A stretch of DNA of 44,671 bases from Anaerolineae bacterium (GTDB taxonomy: Bacteria; Chloroflexota; Anaerolineae; Anaerolineales; Villigracilaceae): assembly GCA_022013685.1 (NCBI GenBank), contig JAKLPV010000146.1, forward strand, positions 1 to 44,671. The letters run 5' to 3'. Of the stretch, positions 35,164 through 43,378 are shown one piece after another (position 1 is the first letter of the stretch; each line of letters begins with the position of its first letter). The notes under the pieces are model-generated. The model was not told the origin of the DNA and searched no databases. It saw nothing but the letters and a program-made list of their open reading frames with translations. Both the position numbers and the translations under genes were made by a program.

Positions 35164-35208
35164 AACAGACACTCCCCTGTCGATGGATTTGACCGGGGAG
35201 TGTCTGTT
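35164..35208. other. Long perfect hairpin of unknown role
   Basis: AACAGACACTCCCC (35164-35177) pairs perfectly with GGGGAGTGTCTGTT (35195-35208); three further pairs (GTC/GAC) are possible inside the loop. It lies 130 or more bases upstream of the usp gene, outside the proposed promoter. The rest of 35131-35303 shows nothing recognisable. Confidence 0.55.
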
Positions 35209-35303
35209 GTAAGATGAGTAATGAACAAATTCTACTATGAACTGAGGCGCTGCCCGAACTGAGGCATCAATAATACTCCGGGCGACCTTGCCTCCAAATT
35301 GAT

Positions 35304-35332
35304 TTGGAAGCAAGCGTATGCTGCAATATACT
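35304..35332 (+). promoter_or_regulatory. Promoter-like sequence before the broken AbrB gene
   Basis: -35 TTGGAA (35304-35309), 17-base spacer, -10 TATACT (35327-35332), 37 bases before the ATG of the antitoxin-like gene. Confidence 0.5.
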
Positions 35333-35368
35333 GACATCATTAGTACAAATCAAGATTGGACACAAACG

Positions 35369-35518
35369 ATGTTGCGAAAAATCTTCAAGGCTGGCAACAA
35401 CCTGGTGGTTTCCCTGCCCGGAAAAATATTGGACGCCCTGGACCTTTCGTGAGGCTCGGATATTTTGGTGGTACTTGAAGGCGGGGGAATTATTATCCGC
35501 CCGATGCGCCAGGCGTGA
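35369..35518 (+). pseudogene. AbrB/MazE-type small DNA-binding protein with in-frame stop
   Basis: Read through one stop, the 49 codons give MLRKIFKAGNNLVVSLPGKI, then LDALDLS, a TGA at 35450-35452 (codon 28), then GSDILVVLEGGGIIIRPMRQ. This is a complete SpoVT-AbrB/MazE-like fold, in which the stop occupies a spot that often holds Arg, Lys or Glu (one change from CGA). The gene is thus probably a recent nonsense pseudogene. No toxin partner is visible next to it, and a sequencing error cannot be excluded. Confidence 0.7.
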
Positions 35519-35533
35519 ACGAAGGGTTGCTGC

Positions 35534-35920
35534 TTACTGAATCCCTTGCCACAAGCGGACAATTTCCATAATCAAGGTGACGCTCCAGACCAGGATGCTG
35601 ATTCCCACGGCGGCAGAGGCGACATCCTTGATAATGCCGATTTTTTCGTTATGGCCAGATTCCACGAAGTCGCAAAGCGCTTCAATGGCCGTGTTGACCA
35701 TTTCTGCCACCAACATTAACCCACTGGCAACCAGGACGATGGTGAAATCCAGCCATTGGCGGTAATAAAAGCATGCTGTCAGCACCAAAAGGGACAATAT
35801 GATTTCAATGGCAACCGAAGATTCATTTAAGACCGCATAGCGAAGCCCTGAATAGAACACGCGCAATTTTTGGATGGGGTTAAAGCCTCCCTGTCCAGTT
35901 CTAAGAAATTTGTTTCGCAT
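35534..35920 (-). CDS. dgkA: Diacylglycerol/undecaprenol kinase, DgkA family
   Basis: A small inner-membrane kinase, 128 residues with three helices. It phosphorylates diacylglycerol or undecaprenol, recycling lipid carriers. The family motif is intact: AEMVNTAIEALCDFV with the catalytic and metal-binding Glu, then KIGIIKDVASAAVG. A clear AAGGTGAAAT ribosome site precedes the ATG. Gram-positive-type members are mostly undecaprenol kinases; which substrate applies here is open. Confidence 0.92.
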   Translation of the reverse strand: MRNKFLRTGQGGFNPIQKLRVFYSGLRYAVLNESSVAIEIILSLLVLTACFYYRQWLDFTIVLVASGLMLVAEMVNTAIEALCDFVESGHNEKIGIIKDVASAAVGISILVWSVTLIMEIVRLWQGIQ

Positions 35921-36068
35921 ATTTCACCTTTCAACAACGGGTTGGTTTTATAGACTGACCGATTCACCTTTGGCGCGCCGGTTATTCTTATCCGTAGCGA
36001 TTCAATGGCCAACAGGACAGTGATAGGTTTGTCCATTTTGAGTGATGGTCTTCATGTCCGGTTCTGGG

Positions 36069-36290
36069 CTATAGCTCAATCCCAATCAACAAATCGCGCA
36101 GGGCCTTCAACTCTTCCCTTGAAAGGGTAACGCCTTTGCCCATCTGCTTGTTTTCGGAAGACCAATCACGCAGATCATACTTGGGATCACGGTCATTCCA
36201 ACTGACCAGGTTGAGTTCCTTGGCCCAGCCCGATGCGGACGTGGACAGCACGCCGATTTTTTGAACAATTTCGTATTTGATGTCTGCCAT
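36069..36290 (-). CDS. PC4/YdbC-like single-stranded nucleic acid binding protein
   Basis: A 73-residue protein from the ATG at 36290. It starts ADIKYEIVQKIGVLSTSASG and continues WAKELNLVSWNDRDPKYDLRDW, ending with a helix (SREELKALRDLLI). This is the pattern of the bacterial YdbC family, relatives of the eukaryotic coactivator PC4 that bind single-stranded DNA. GGAG lies six bases before the ATG; a GTG four codons upstream is the alternative. It appears to be a monocistronic gene. Confidence 0.85.
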   Translation of the reverse strand: MADIKYEIVQKIGVLSTSASGWAKELNLVSWNDRDPKYDLRDWSSENKQMGKGVTLSREELKALRDLLIGIEL

Positions 36291-36309
36291 AAATTTCTCC
36301 ACACTGTGA

Positions 36310-36420
36310 CTACCGTTTCAACTTGGTCAGCGCGGGTGACGGCCCAACTGCTGTCCAGCCTCGGGCATGGACGCCAGGATCGATCAGTTTGGCTCTGGTT
36401 TCGGCTTCACTGAGTGGCAT
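36310..36420 (-). pseudogene. Fragment of type I restriction HsdR N-terminus
   Basis: A 36-codon ORF begins MPLSEAETRAKLIDPGVHAR, then GW, which matches the conserved start of type I restriction endonuclease R subunits (EcoEI-like, SEAxTRxKLIDPxLxxxGW). After residue 23 the similarity ends and a TAG follows. No helicase or other hsd gene is present, so this is a remnant of a lost restriction locus. Confidence 0.6.
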
Positions 36421-36634
36421 AGATCACACATCTCATTCCCCGCTTGAATATTGAACCCAATGCTGCGGGACGCTAGGAAAGTATACAACAGTTTTTATAC
36501 GCCGGTATTTTTCGTGCCTTGGCGGGTGGTTTTATGGCGGTTTGGGCAGTTTGGGTGCATACAACGCGATTTGCATGCACCATACATTTCGCCTAAAGCC
36601 TGACAAAACCAAGTTTTGCAACCCCCACCTACCG
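36421..36634. other. Intergenic stretch without recognised gene
   Basis: No frame here has a recognisable product or start site. Sequence is AT-rich with G-runs (TTTATGGCGGTTTGGGCAG) and is presumably decayed remains between the hsdR and higA fragments. Confidence 0.5.
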
Positions 36635-36676
36635 ATAAAAAAGGTGCGAGATCTGTTCATCAGGTTTCGCACCTTT
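36635..36676 (-). terminator. Terminator after the higA remnant
   Basis: AAAGGTGCGA / TCGCACCTTT ten-base-pair stem with a 17-base loop, followed on the minus strand by TTTTTTATC. Confidence 0.7.
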
Positions 36677-36691
36677 CTATGGATACTCAAA

Positions 36692-36886
36692 TCATGCTGC
36701 TACCGGAATACGGGCTACCGACCTGCGAGGGCGATGACGCACAAAATCATAGTTCGATCGCAGGTTTAACCAAAACTCCGGGGTCGTGCCAAATGCCTGC
36801 GCAAATAGCCAGGCTGTCTCAGGGGTAATTCCGCGCTTCCCACGCACAATGTCAGTGGCTTGCTGCTGTACCATACGCCAAAACAA
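36692..36886 (-). pseudogene. higA: 5'-truncated HigA/VapI-type antitoxin
   Basis: The frame encodes the C-terminal two thirds of a HigA antitoxin: QQATDIVRGKRGITPETAWL then FGTTPEFWLNLRSNYD, the hallmark end of the helix-turn-helix domain. The usual N-terminal HPGEILREEFL segment is absent upstream and no higB toxin is adjacent. Its own terminator remains. It is probably a broken toxin-antitoxin module. Confidence 0.7.
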
Positions 36887-37083
36887 ACCACTACAAAAGG
36901 GAGCATAAATGCTATGAAGATGGTTGTCTCAGCACAAGATCAACTGAGTTGTAGGGATTATGGATCATTCTTTTTCTCTGCGCTCCCCTCGTCTCGCGGG
37001 CCGCTCTGCGCAGTTCGTACGGGCATGCAGTTCTTTCTCATGCCGATCCTGATATTAACCTGACATCGCTGGAAGAGATTCTA

Positions 37084-40000
37084 TCAACTAAATGCCCATC
37101 GTAGCGCAGCTTCAGCGTTCGTGACTTCGCTTAGTGTTTCTTTCTCCCACTTGGAAAGGAGCATTCTCGTCTGCCGCTCAGCGGCGGGCTGGGAGAGCAC
37201 AAACACAGCCAGCGCTACAGCCTTATCCGCTTCCCCATTTTCTTGTAATAAAACCGCCATGCCACCCAAGGCATCGAGCGCAACCGGCATCAGCTTGAGC
37301 GCGAGCGCACCTTCGACAGCCTCGCGGAAATAAGAACGCGCCCGCTCGAAGTCGCCCAACGCGGCACTGGCATGTCCAAGCCCGACCAGCGAATAGGCTG
37401 CCCCGCTCTGGTCATTGGTGCGGCGGCGCAGTGCCAGGCTCTCCTGATAATGGCGCATGGAAAGCGTATAAGCGCCGCGATTGCGTTCCAGGTCACCCAG
37501 GTTATGCAGACACAGGGATTTTCCCCACAGGTCATCGCGTTGGGTTGAGATCGCCAGACTCTCAACATAGGCCTGATGGGCACCTTCGAAGCGCTCAACC
37601 TGAGCCAGCAGGTTGCCCAAGTTGACCAACGCCAGCGCCGCACCGCGCGGATCATCCAGTCGCCGGCGAATGGCCAGGTTTTCCTCGTAACAGGCGCGGG
37701 CTGCATCAAAATCGCCCAGGGCGCGCAAGACCGCTCCCAGATTATTGTCGAGTGATGCGATACGCTGAGGGTCGCCCAGGGCGCGGAAGATGCCCAGGGA
37801 TTGCAAGAGAAGGTCGCGGGCGCGGGCAAAATCACCACGTTGTTTGTAAACGACGCCGATCAGGTTCAGGCAGCGCGCCTGACAGGCTTCATCCCCGGCC
37901 TCGAGCGCCAGCGCCTGACCACGCTGCAAAAATGACAGGGCTTCATCCAGCGCACCGCGCGAGATGGCGTTCAGTCCCAGGTTGCCGAGCGCAATCGCCT
38001 GGCCGTGAATGTGTCCAATGCTTTCGAAAATCGTAAGACCGCGCTCCGAGGAGGAGCTTCCCTGAGTGTATCGCGCCAGGCGGTCAGAAATCCAGCCGCG
38101 ATAGGTGGCGACCCAACCTGTGAAAGCGTCATCGTCCGGGCTGGGCAGTTCGGCCAGACGCGCCAACAGGTGGTCGGCCTCCTGATAGCCACCGCGCAGG
38201 TCGAAGTACGACATCAGGGCTTGCAGTGCGGGCGCCAGTAACTTGATCTGGCCTGTATTTGTGGCCCAGTTCAATGCAGCGCGCAGGTTTTCGAGCTCGC
38301 TTGCGATCTCTCCGAGGGCTTCGGGCTGGCGCGGTCCGCGCAGGTCGGCTTCACGGCAGGCAACAAATTCAAGATAATAGCGGGAATGGGCTTCGTTCGG
38401 ATTTTCGCCACGCGGCAGGCATTCATCCAGCCTCGCGGCGGCGTACTGCCGCAAGAGCCCATGGATCGCATACCGCCCGCTGCCTTCACGCTGGACAAAA
38501 GACTTGTCCACCAGCCCGGAGAGGGTCGCCAACCCCATCAGGGCAACCGATTGGGCGGCAGAGTAGTCGAACCCGCCCTCAAAAACGGATAGTCGGCAGA
38601 AAACGGTGCGCTCCTCGGGGTTGAGCAGTTCCCACGAGTGATCGACCAGTGCACGGAAACTGCGATGACGCTCGGGCACGTCTGGACTGGTGGTCGAGAG
38701 AGTGTTGAGGTCGCGGGCGATCGCTTCGGCGATCTGATCAGGGGTGAGTAATCGCAGCCAGGCGGCAGCCAGTTCGATGCCGAGCGGCGCTCCCATGACA
38801 AGTTCGCAAATGCGGATAACGTGCGGCAGGCTGGCCGGGTCGAGGCTGAAATCTGGCTGGACGCGGCGCGCTACCTGCCAGAACAATTGCACAGCGCTCG
38901 ATTCCTGCGGGTTTTCGGCCAGGCTGGGTGGAATCTCGAGGCCCGGCACATCCAGTCTCCACTCGTTTTGCAGATTCAGGCGGATGCGTGAGGTGACCAG
39001 CATTCTGACGCCTGGCGCGGCGGACAGGATTTCGCCCAGCAGCCCAGCGTGGGCAACGTATTGCTCGAAATTATCCAGTACAAGCAGGATTTCCTGCTCG
39101 CTCAGGGCTTTGAGCAATTGGGTGCGCGGAGTTTCGCGTGCTTGCGGTGGTAATTCAAGTGAATCACAGAGGGCCATGCGCAGGGATTCGATATCCCCAC
39201 TGCCAGTAAGTGGGATGAAGATCGTTCCATGCAAAAATTCGGTGCTGGTTTGGGCAGCCGCCTGGGTGGCCAGGCGAGTCTTGCCAATACCGCCCGGCCC
39301 GAGCAAGGTGATAAGACGGCATTCAGGACGACTCAGCAGGGACGTGATGCGCTCCAGTTCAGATTCGCGCCCGATAAACGGTGTTCCGTAGACGGGTAGT
39401 CCGCTGCGGACAGCGCTATGGGCGGCGGATAATTTTCGGTGCAGGGCATCCGTCTCTGGGGCCGGGGAAACGCCCAGTTCTTTCCCCAATAAATCACGGC
39501 AAATTTCATATTGACGCAACGCCAGCGCAGTTTGGCCATTGCGCGCCAGCAGGAGCATCAACTCGCGATGACTTCCCTCATGCAGAGAGTCGAATTCAAG
39601 CAGTCGTTGGCAGGTGCGGATGCCGTTGGGGTAATCACCGCAGCGTTTGTAGTAATCGAGCAAATTTTCGAGAGCAGTGATGGCAGACAGGCGCAGACGC
39701 TCACGCGTCAGCATGGCCCATTCCTCGAAGCGGCTGCTCTCACGGAAATAAACGCCTGCCAGGAAATCGCCGCGATAGGAGAGCAGGGCGGTTTCGAAAA
39801 TAGCAGCAGAGTAGGCAGTCAGGGTCACGCTCTGAGATTCGCGCTTTTCTTGAAGATGAATGCTATTCTCGAAGTCGAGCGCATCCAGACGCCAGCCAGG
39901 GCCGGGAGGCAGGCGTACACTTCGGCGTGAGATTTCGAGTGGTTCGCCAAGATTTTTACGAAGGCTGTTGAGCAATACACGCAGATTGCCCAGGGCTTGC

Positions 40001-40179
40001 GCGGCGGAGCGGTCGTCCCAAAGCAGATCAGCCAGCATTTCCCGGCTGTGGGCCTGAGGGTTGGCAGCCAAGTAGACCAGCAAGGCTTCGGCTTTGCGCG
40101 AAGCCAGGCCGTTCAGGGGCTGGCCATTTTGGTGGATTTCCAAGCCACCCAGGGTGGTAATTTCGAGTTCAAAGATCAA
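37084..40179 (-). CDS. SARP-type transcriptional regulator with NB-ARC ATPase and TPR domains
   Basis: A 1031-residue AfsR-like activator. An N-terminal winged-helix SARP domain (SRKAEALLVYLAANPQ, residues 27-42) is followed by a BTAD bacterial activation domain (about 100-250). The NB-ARC-type ATPase has Walker A GPGGIGKTR (294-302) and Walker B LLVLDNFEQY. TPR repeats follow from about 690 to 1000 (LGNLGLNAISRGALDEALSF and similar). The only start is a TTG at 40179, because an in-frame TAA lies six codons upstream. It is divergent from a lipoprotein operon whose promoter bears paired direct repeats of SARP type. Confidence 0.92.
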   Translation of the reverse strand: MIFELEITTLGGLEIHQNGQPLNGLASRKAEALLVYLAANPQAHSREMLADLLWDDRSAAQALGNLRVLLNSLRKNLGEPLEISRRSVRLPPGPGWRLDALDFENSIHLQEKRESQSVTLTAYSAAIFETALLSYRGDFLAGVYFRESSRFEEWAMLTRERLRLSAITALENLLDYYKRCGDYPNGIRTCQRLLEFDSLHEGSHRELMLLLARNGQTALALRQYEICRDLLGKELGVSPAPETDALHRKLSAAHSAVRSGLPVYGTPFIGRESELERITSLLSRPECRLITLLGPGGIGKTRLATQAAAQTSTEFLHGTIFIPLTGSGDIESLRMALCDSLELPPQARETPRTQLLKALSEQEILLVLDNFEQYVAHAGLLGEILSAAPGVRMLVTSRIRLNLQNEWRLDVPGLEIPPSLAENPQESSAVQLFWQVARRVQPDFSLDPASLPHVIRICELVMGAPLGIELAAAWLRLLTPDQIAEAIARDLNTLSTTSPDVPERHRSFRALVDHSWELLNPEERTVFCRLSVFEGGFDYSAAQSVALMGLATLSGLVDKSFVQREGSGRYAIHGLLRQYAAARLDECLPRGENPNEAHSRYYLEFVACREADLRGPRQPEALGEIASELENLRAALNWATNTGQIKLLAPALQALMSYFDLRGGYQEADHLLARLAELPSPDDDAFTGWVATYRGWISDRLARYTQGSSSSERGLTIFESIGHIHGQAIALGNLGLNAISRGALDEALSFLQRGQALALEAGDEACQARCLNLIGVVYKQRGDFARARDLLLQSLGIFRALGDPQRIASLDNNLGAVLRALGDFDAARACYEENLAIRRRLDDPRGAALALVNLGNLLAQVERFEGAHQAYVESLAISTQRDDLWGKSLCLHNLGDLERNRGAYTLSMRHYQESLALRRRTNDQSGAAYSLVGLGHASAALGDFERARSYFREAVEGALALKLMPVALDALGGMAVLLQENGEADKAVALAVFVLSQPAAERQTRMLLSKWEKETLSEVTNAEAALRWAFS

Positions 40180-40293
40180 GTTTTTTGCCGTTTTTTAGGA
40201 TGCCATCTGATTCCGCCGCGGACAAATGCCCTGGCAGATTTGACAAAACCAGCCAATAGCGGTTGGGATTGGCTTTTGTTCAAAAAAAGCCTT

Positions 40294-40314
40294 TTTCTGA
40301 ACGATTTCTGAACG
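40294..40314 (+). promoter_or_regulatory. Paired direct repeats, candidate SARP binding site
   Basis: TTTCTGAACG occurs twice (40294-40303, 40305-40314), giving an 11-base period. It lies just upstream of a -10-like TATAAA (40330-40335). SARP activators bind direct repeats with 11-base spacing at the -35 region, so this is a likely target of the divergent regulator. Confidence 0.55.
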
Positions 40315-40342
40315 CTTGCCTGTCATGATTATAAACAAGAGA

Positions 40343-40573
40343 ATGCTGATGAGAAAAGTCCGGTCATCACAATATCAAGCCTATCTTCTGCGCCTGTGGA
40401 AGGATGGCGATTCACAAGATTGGCGCGCACTGCTGGTCGATGTGCGTTCCAATGACCAACAGGGGTTTGCCAGCCTGGAGGCTCTTTTCGAGCATTTGCG
40501 CAAACTCACTGACCCTGGAACACAGGCCAGGGCAGACGATAATCCTATTTTATTCAAAGGAGAAGGAAAATGA
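40343..40573 (+). CDS. Small protein of about 76 residues, unknown
   Basis: The product from the ATG at 40343 contains SSQYQAYLLRLWKDGDSQDW, then RALLVDVRSNDQQGFASLEALFEHLRKL. The pattern is a compact alpha-beta fold with a conserved-looking Arg/Trp core, reminiscent of small companion proteins found next to SARP or lipoprotein genes in Chloroflexota. No function is known. Other starts are a TTG at 40316 and an ATG at 40349. It overlaps the lipoprotein gene by four bases (ATGA), so the two are coupled. Confidence 0.65.
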   Translation: MLMRKVRSSQYQAYLLRLWKDGDSQDWRALLVDVRSNDQQGFASLEALFEHLRKLTDPGTQARADDNPILFKGEGK

Positions 40574-42585
40574 AAAAGAAAGTCTTGTTTTTTATCTTAA
40601 TGTTTATGTTGCTGCTTTCTGCTTGCGGAGGCGGAAACGAGCAGCCTGCCGCTTCGTCCTCGGCCGAACAGGCAACTGCTACATCTGTTGTAACCGATGC
40701 TGCACCAGAAGCGACTGCCGAGCCAACCCTGGTACCTGTACCAACCCTGCCGCCTTTGCAAGCCAGCAGCGGACGCTACATTTACACCAATGCCAATGTC
40801 ATCAACGACATGGCGCAATACAACAACCTGATTTTCGCGGGTGGCCCCGGCGGGTTGGTTTCGTGGGATATTGGCTCCGGTATTTCAAATAAATTCACCA
40901 CGTTGGACGGTCTCCGCCATATTTCCATCAATGCGCTGGCAGTTTGCAACATGCCCGACCCGCGGATCGTGATTGCCCACGACTTGGGCGTGGATCTGCT
41001 TGATCCGACCAGCGGCGAGTTCACGCCTTTGAGCGTGCCTGAAGAGAAATCGAGCATCAGCACCAAGATCAACGAACTGTACTGTGACCAGGCCAACAAC
41101 CGTCTGCTGCTCGGTTACAGTGGCGTGGGCGTCTTCGATTTTGCCAACAATACCTATACCCGTTTCACCACCGCAAACGGCCTAAGTTGGGACGGCGTCA
41201 GCGGGTTGACGGTAATCGGACGCGATATCTGGGTGCTGACCGGCTACAATGGCGCGAACGTCATCAGCCCGGACGGCAAGGTCACAATTTACGATGAGTC
41301 AAAGGGTATGCAGAGCCAGCGCGCTTATGATGCAGCGGTCACCAAGGACGGCACAATCTGGGTTGGAACTTCGACAGGTCTGCTCAAGTTCAAGGGTGGG
41401 CAGTGGCAGTTGGTGGACGGTCTGCCGGGAGAAATCAACAACCTGTTTGCCGCCGCCGATGGCACGCTCTGGTTTTCGACCTACCCGATCGGTACGGGCA
41501 AACTGTGTCAATTCGACCCGCAGAGCGGTTCCTGCGTTTACCTTCACGAGTATTCGCGTGATGGAATCGTCAATTTTGCGTTGATTGGTGATGAGGACCA
41601 GCCGCCACAATTGATTTTCTACGGCACCCGCCAGGGTTTGCAACTGCTCAAATTTGATGCGGACAAGGCCGAAACCTGGCTTATCGGTGACGACGACCGC
41701 CTGGCTTCCAACTTCATTTCATCCCTGGCGCTGGATAGCAACAATAAACTGTGGGTTGGCACTGGCGCTGGAATCAACATCTTCGACCCGGCAGATTCGA
41801 ACACAGCCTGGACAACTTTCCGCGCTGAGCGCGACACCCCCAACGTGCCGGGCGGCAATTGGGCCAGTGCTCTAACCCCGGCGGATAACGGCGCAATGTG
41901 GGCGGTCATCACCAACGGGCAGCTCTCGTACTTCGATGGCGCAGGCAAATGGACAGTGTTCGAAGGCTCAGAATTCTACTCGGTACGCCTGGTCGGCCTC
42001 GACCCGCAGGGGCGCGCCTGGGTGGTCAAGGATGACCAACCAGTACGAGTGCTGGAAAACAACCAGCAAGTGGCCGAATACAATACCACAGATGGGCTTC
42101 CCGAAGGCCGAATCACCGTTCTATTCCGTGATGGCAGCACGCTCTGGATCGGCGGTAATGGTCTGGCGCGTTTCGAGGATGGCAAGATCGAGCCGATCTT
42201 CAATAAGGATGAAATGAGCGGTATGATTGCAATGGCGCGCGACGCCGATGGTAACTTGCTGGTGGCCCGCAGTAATTCAATCATCCGCTTGGATGAGAAC
42301 AATATCCCGACCGTTGTGTTGCAAGGCGAGTTCGGCAGCGACATTCTGGATGTGTACACAGGCATTAACAGTCTGGCCGTCGATTCGCATGGTACGCTGT
42401 ATCTTGCAACCAGCCAGGGTCTGCTCACATCGGAAGATAACGGCGCTTCGTGGATGCGCATCACCACCGAGGAGGGTATCACCACCAATTACCTGCGTGT
42501 GGTTTTTGTTGACCAGTACGACACGCTCTGGATGGGCGGCGGCGATAGTTTTGCGGGCGGAGGCTTGCTGCGCTACGTGCCTTAA
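40570..42585 (+). CDS. Beta-propeller lipoprotein (two-component-regulator propeller type)
   Basis: A 671-residue exported lipoprotein (lipobox LLSAC, Cys19) with an Ala/Thr/Pro-rich linker to about residue 65. Many propeller blades follow, with repeated W-x-G-T or W-I-G-like strands (TIWVGTSTGLLKFKGGQW, LWVGTGAGINIFDP, STLWIGGNGLARFEDGK). This is the Reg_prop pattern seen in sensor ectodomains, but no membrane kinase part is fused. It may sense or bind a polymer or act as a partner of the SARP system. The ribosome site is AAGGAGAAGG, and the terminator at 42657 closes the unit. Confidence 0.87.
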   Translation: MKKKVLFFILMFMLLLSACGGGNEQPAASSSAEQATATSVVTDAAPEATAEPTLVPVPTLPPLQASSGRYIYTNANVINDMAQYNNLIFAGGPGGLVSWDIGSGISNKFTTLDGLRHISINALAVCNMPDPRIVIAHDLGVDLLDPTSGEFTPLSVPEEKSSISTKINELYCDQANNRLLLGYSGVGVFDFANNTYTRFTTANGLSWDGVSGLTVIGRDIWVLTGYNGANVISPDGKVTIYDESKGMQSQRAYDAAVTKDGTIWVGTSTGLLKFKGGQWQLVDGLPGEINNLFAAADGTLWFSTYPIGTGKLCQFDPQSGSCVYLHEYSRDGIVNFALIGDEDQPPQLIFYGTRQGLQLLKFDADKAETWLIGDDDRLASNFISSLALDSNNKLWVGTGAGINIFDPADSNTAWTTFRAERDTPNVPGGNWASALTPADNGAMWAVITNGQLSYFDGAGKWTVFEGSEFYSVRLVGLDPQGRAWVVKDDQPVRVLENNQQVAEYNTTDGLPEGRITVLFRDGSTLWIGGNGLARFEDGKIEPIFNKDEMSGMIAMARDADGNLLVARSNSIIRLDENNIPTVVLQGEFGSDILDVYTGINSLAVDSHGTLYLATSQGLLTSEDNGASWMRITTEEGITTNYLRVVFVDQYDTLWMGGGDSFAGGGLLRYVP

Positions 42586-42656
42586 GAGTTTGCGTTCTTC
42601 TTGATGCGCAATACTCCTGGTTTCTGGTCGAATATTGTGCTCAGCCCTGACATATG

Positions 42657-42699
42657 AAAAGCACCCCCTGCCTGATTTTCTCACAGGGGGTGCTTTTTT
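42657..42699. terminator. Intrinsic terminator after the propeller gene
   Basis: AAAAGCACCCCCTG / CAGGGGGTGCTTTT, 14 pairs with a 13-base loop, then TTTTTT. The second strand also ends in a short T run, so it serves the converging methyltransferase gene as well. Confidence 0.9.
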
Positions 42700-42758
42700 C
42701 GTATCTGTTTTACGGGTTCAGTTCATTTTCTTCTGACATGATATTTTCCTTGTCAACT

Positions 42759-43193
42759 CTAAATCATAAACGGAATGATCCGCTTGGTTTTGCGCGAGTA
42801 TTCTGAATAGTCAGGATAGTGTGCCTGCAAAAAATGCTCTTCTGTCATGATGCGAATGGTAACCGTGCCCGTAACAATTAAGCCAATAACAACGTTGATG
42901 ATAGACAAATGCCCCAGGATGCTTGACCAGATGAGGAGCAAAACGGCAGCGTACATCGGATGTCGAATAAACCGATATGGCCCTGAAGACAGTAGCATTC
43001 CTGCCACTGGTTCTGGATGGATGCTAAACTGCCCCGCTTTAAAACTACGACGAGCCCATATGCTCAACGCGACAGCCAATAACTGTCCTGCAATAACAAA
43101 TGGAGACGTGGAGAACAGGTTTCCTGAAATTAAGAAATACAGAATTGCAAGAATTGTTACTAGTAAAGCAAACTTGGAAATCAGTTTCATCAT
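42759..43193 (-). CDS. ICMT/PEMT-like membrane methyltransferase
   Basis: A membrane protein of 144 residues from the ATG at 43193 (GTGAGG ribosome site seven bases away; 156 residues from 43229). It has three to four helices and the family motif GPYRFIRHPMYAAVLLL, which binds SAM. The C-terminal EEHFLQAHYPDYSEYSRKTKRIIPF is typical of isoprenylcysteine carboxyl methyltransferase relatives. Bacterial members have varied or unknown acceptors. It is divergent from the TetR gene, which probably regulates it. Confidence 0.85.
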   Translation of the reverse strand: MMKLISKFALLVTILAILYFLISGNLFSTSPFVIAGQLLAVALSIWARRSFKAGQFSIHPEPVAGMLLSSGPYRFIRHPMYAAVLLLIWSSILGHLSIINVVIGLIVTGTVTIRIMTEEHFLQAHYPDYSEYSRKTKRIIPFMI

Positions 43194-43267
43194 GTTAAAC
43201 CTCACATTCTTTTTTAAAGTGGTGGGCATACAAAACGCTATCTTTCAGCGAATTCCCGAGCAACTGC

Positions 43268-43296
43268 TTGACAATGCCGGCGGGAGGATGTATGCT
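43268..43296 (+). promoter_or_regulatory. Promoter of the tetR-type gene
   Basis: -35 TTGACA (43268-43273), 17-base spacer, -10 TATGCT (43291-43296), giving a leader of about 75 bases. Confidence 0.7.
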
Positions 43297-43334
43297 GTAT
43301 TTAATAGTAGCAAAACAATATTAGATACAGTGAA

Positions 43335-43351
43335 ACTATATTCATTATAGT
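43335..43351. promoter_or_regulatory. Candidate TetR operator
   Basis: ACTATAttcatTATAGT is a perfect six-base inverted repeat. It lies in the leader between the divergent methyltransferase and tetR-type genes. Confidence 0.4.
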
Positions 43352-43378
43352 AAATTAGACAAGGATTGTCAAGTTAAA

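Noticed and set aside
35450..35452. In-frame TGA read as selenocysteine
   Set aside because: The position in AbrB-type proteins is not catalytic, there is no obvious SECIS-like hairpin right after it, and a nonsense mutation is simpler.
36887..37083. Possible small plus-strand gene
   Set aside because: Frames here give no recognisable product and no consistent start; probably decayed DNA.
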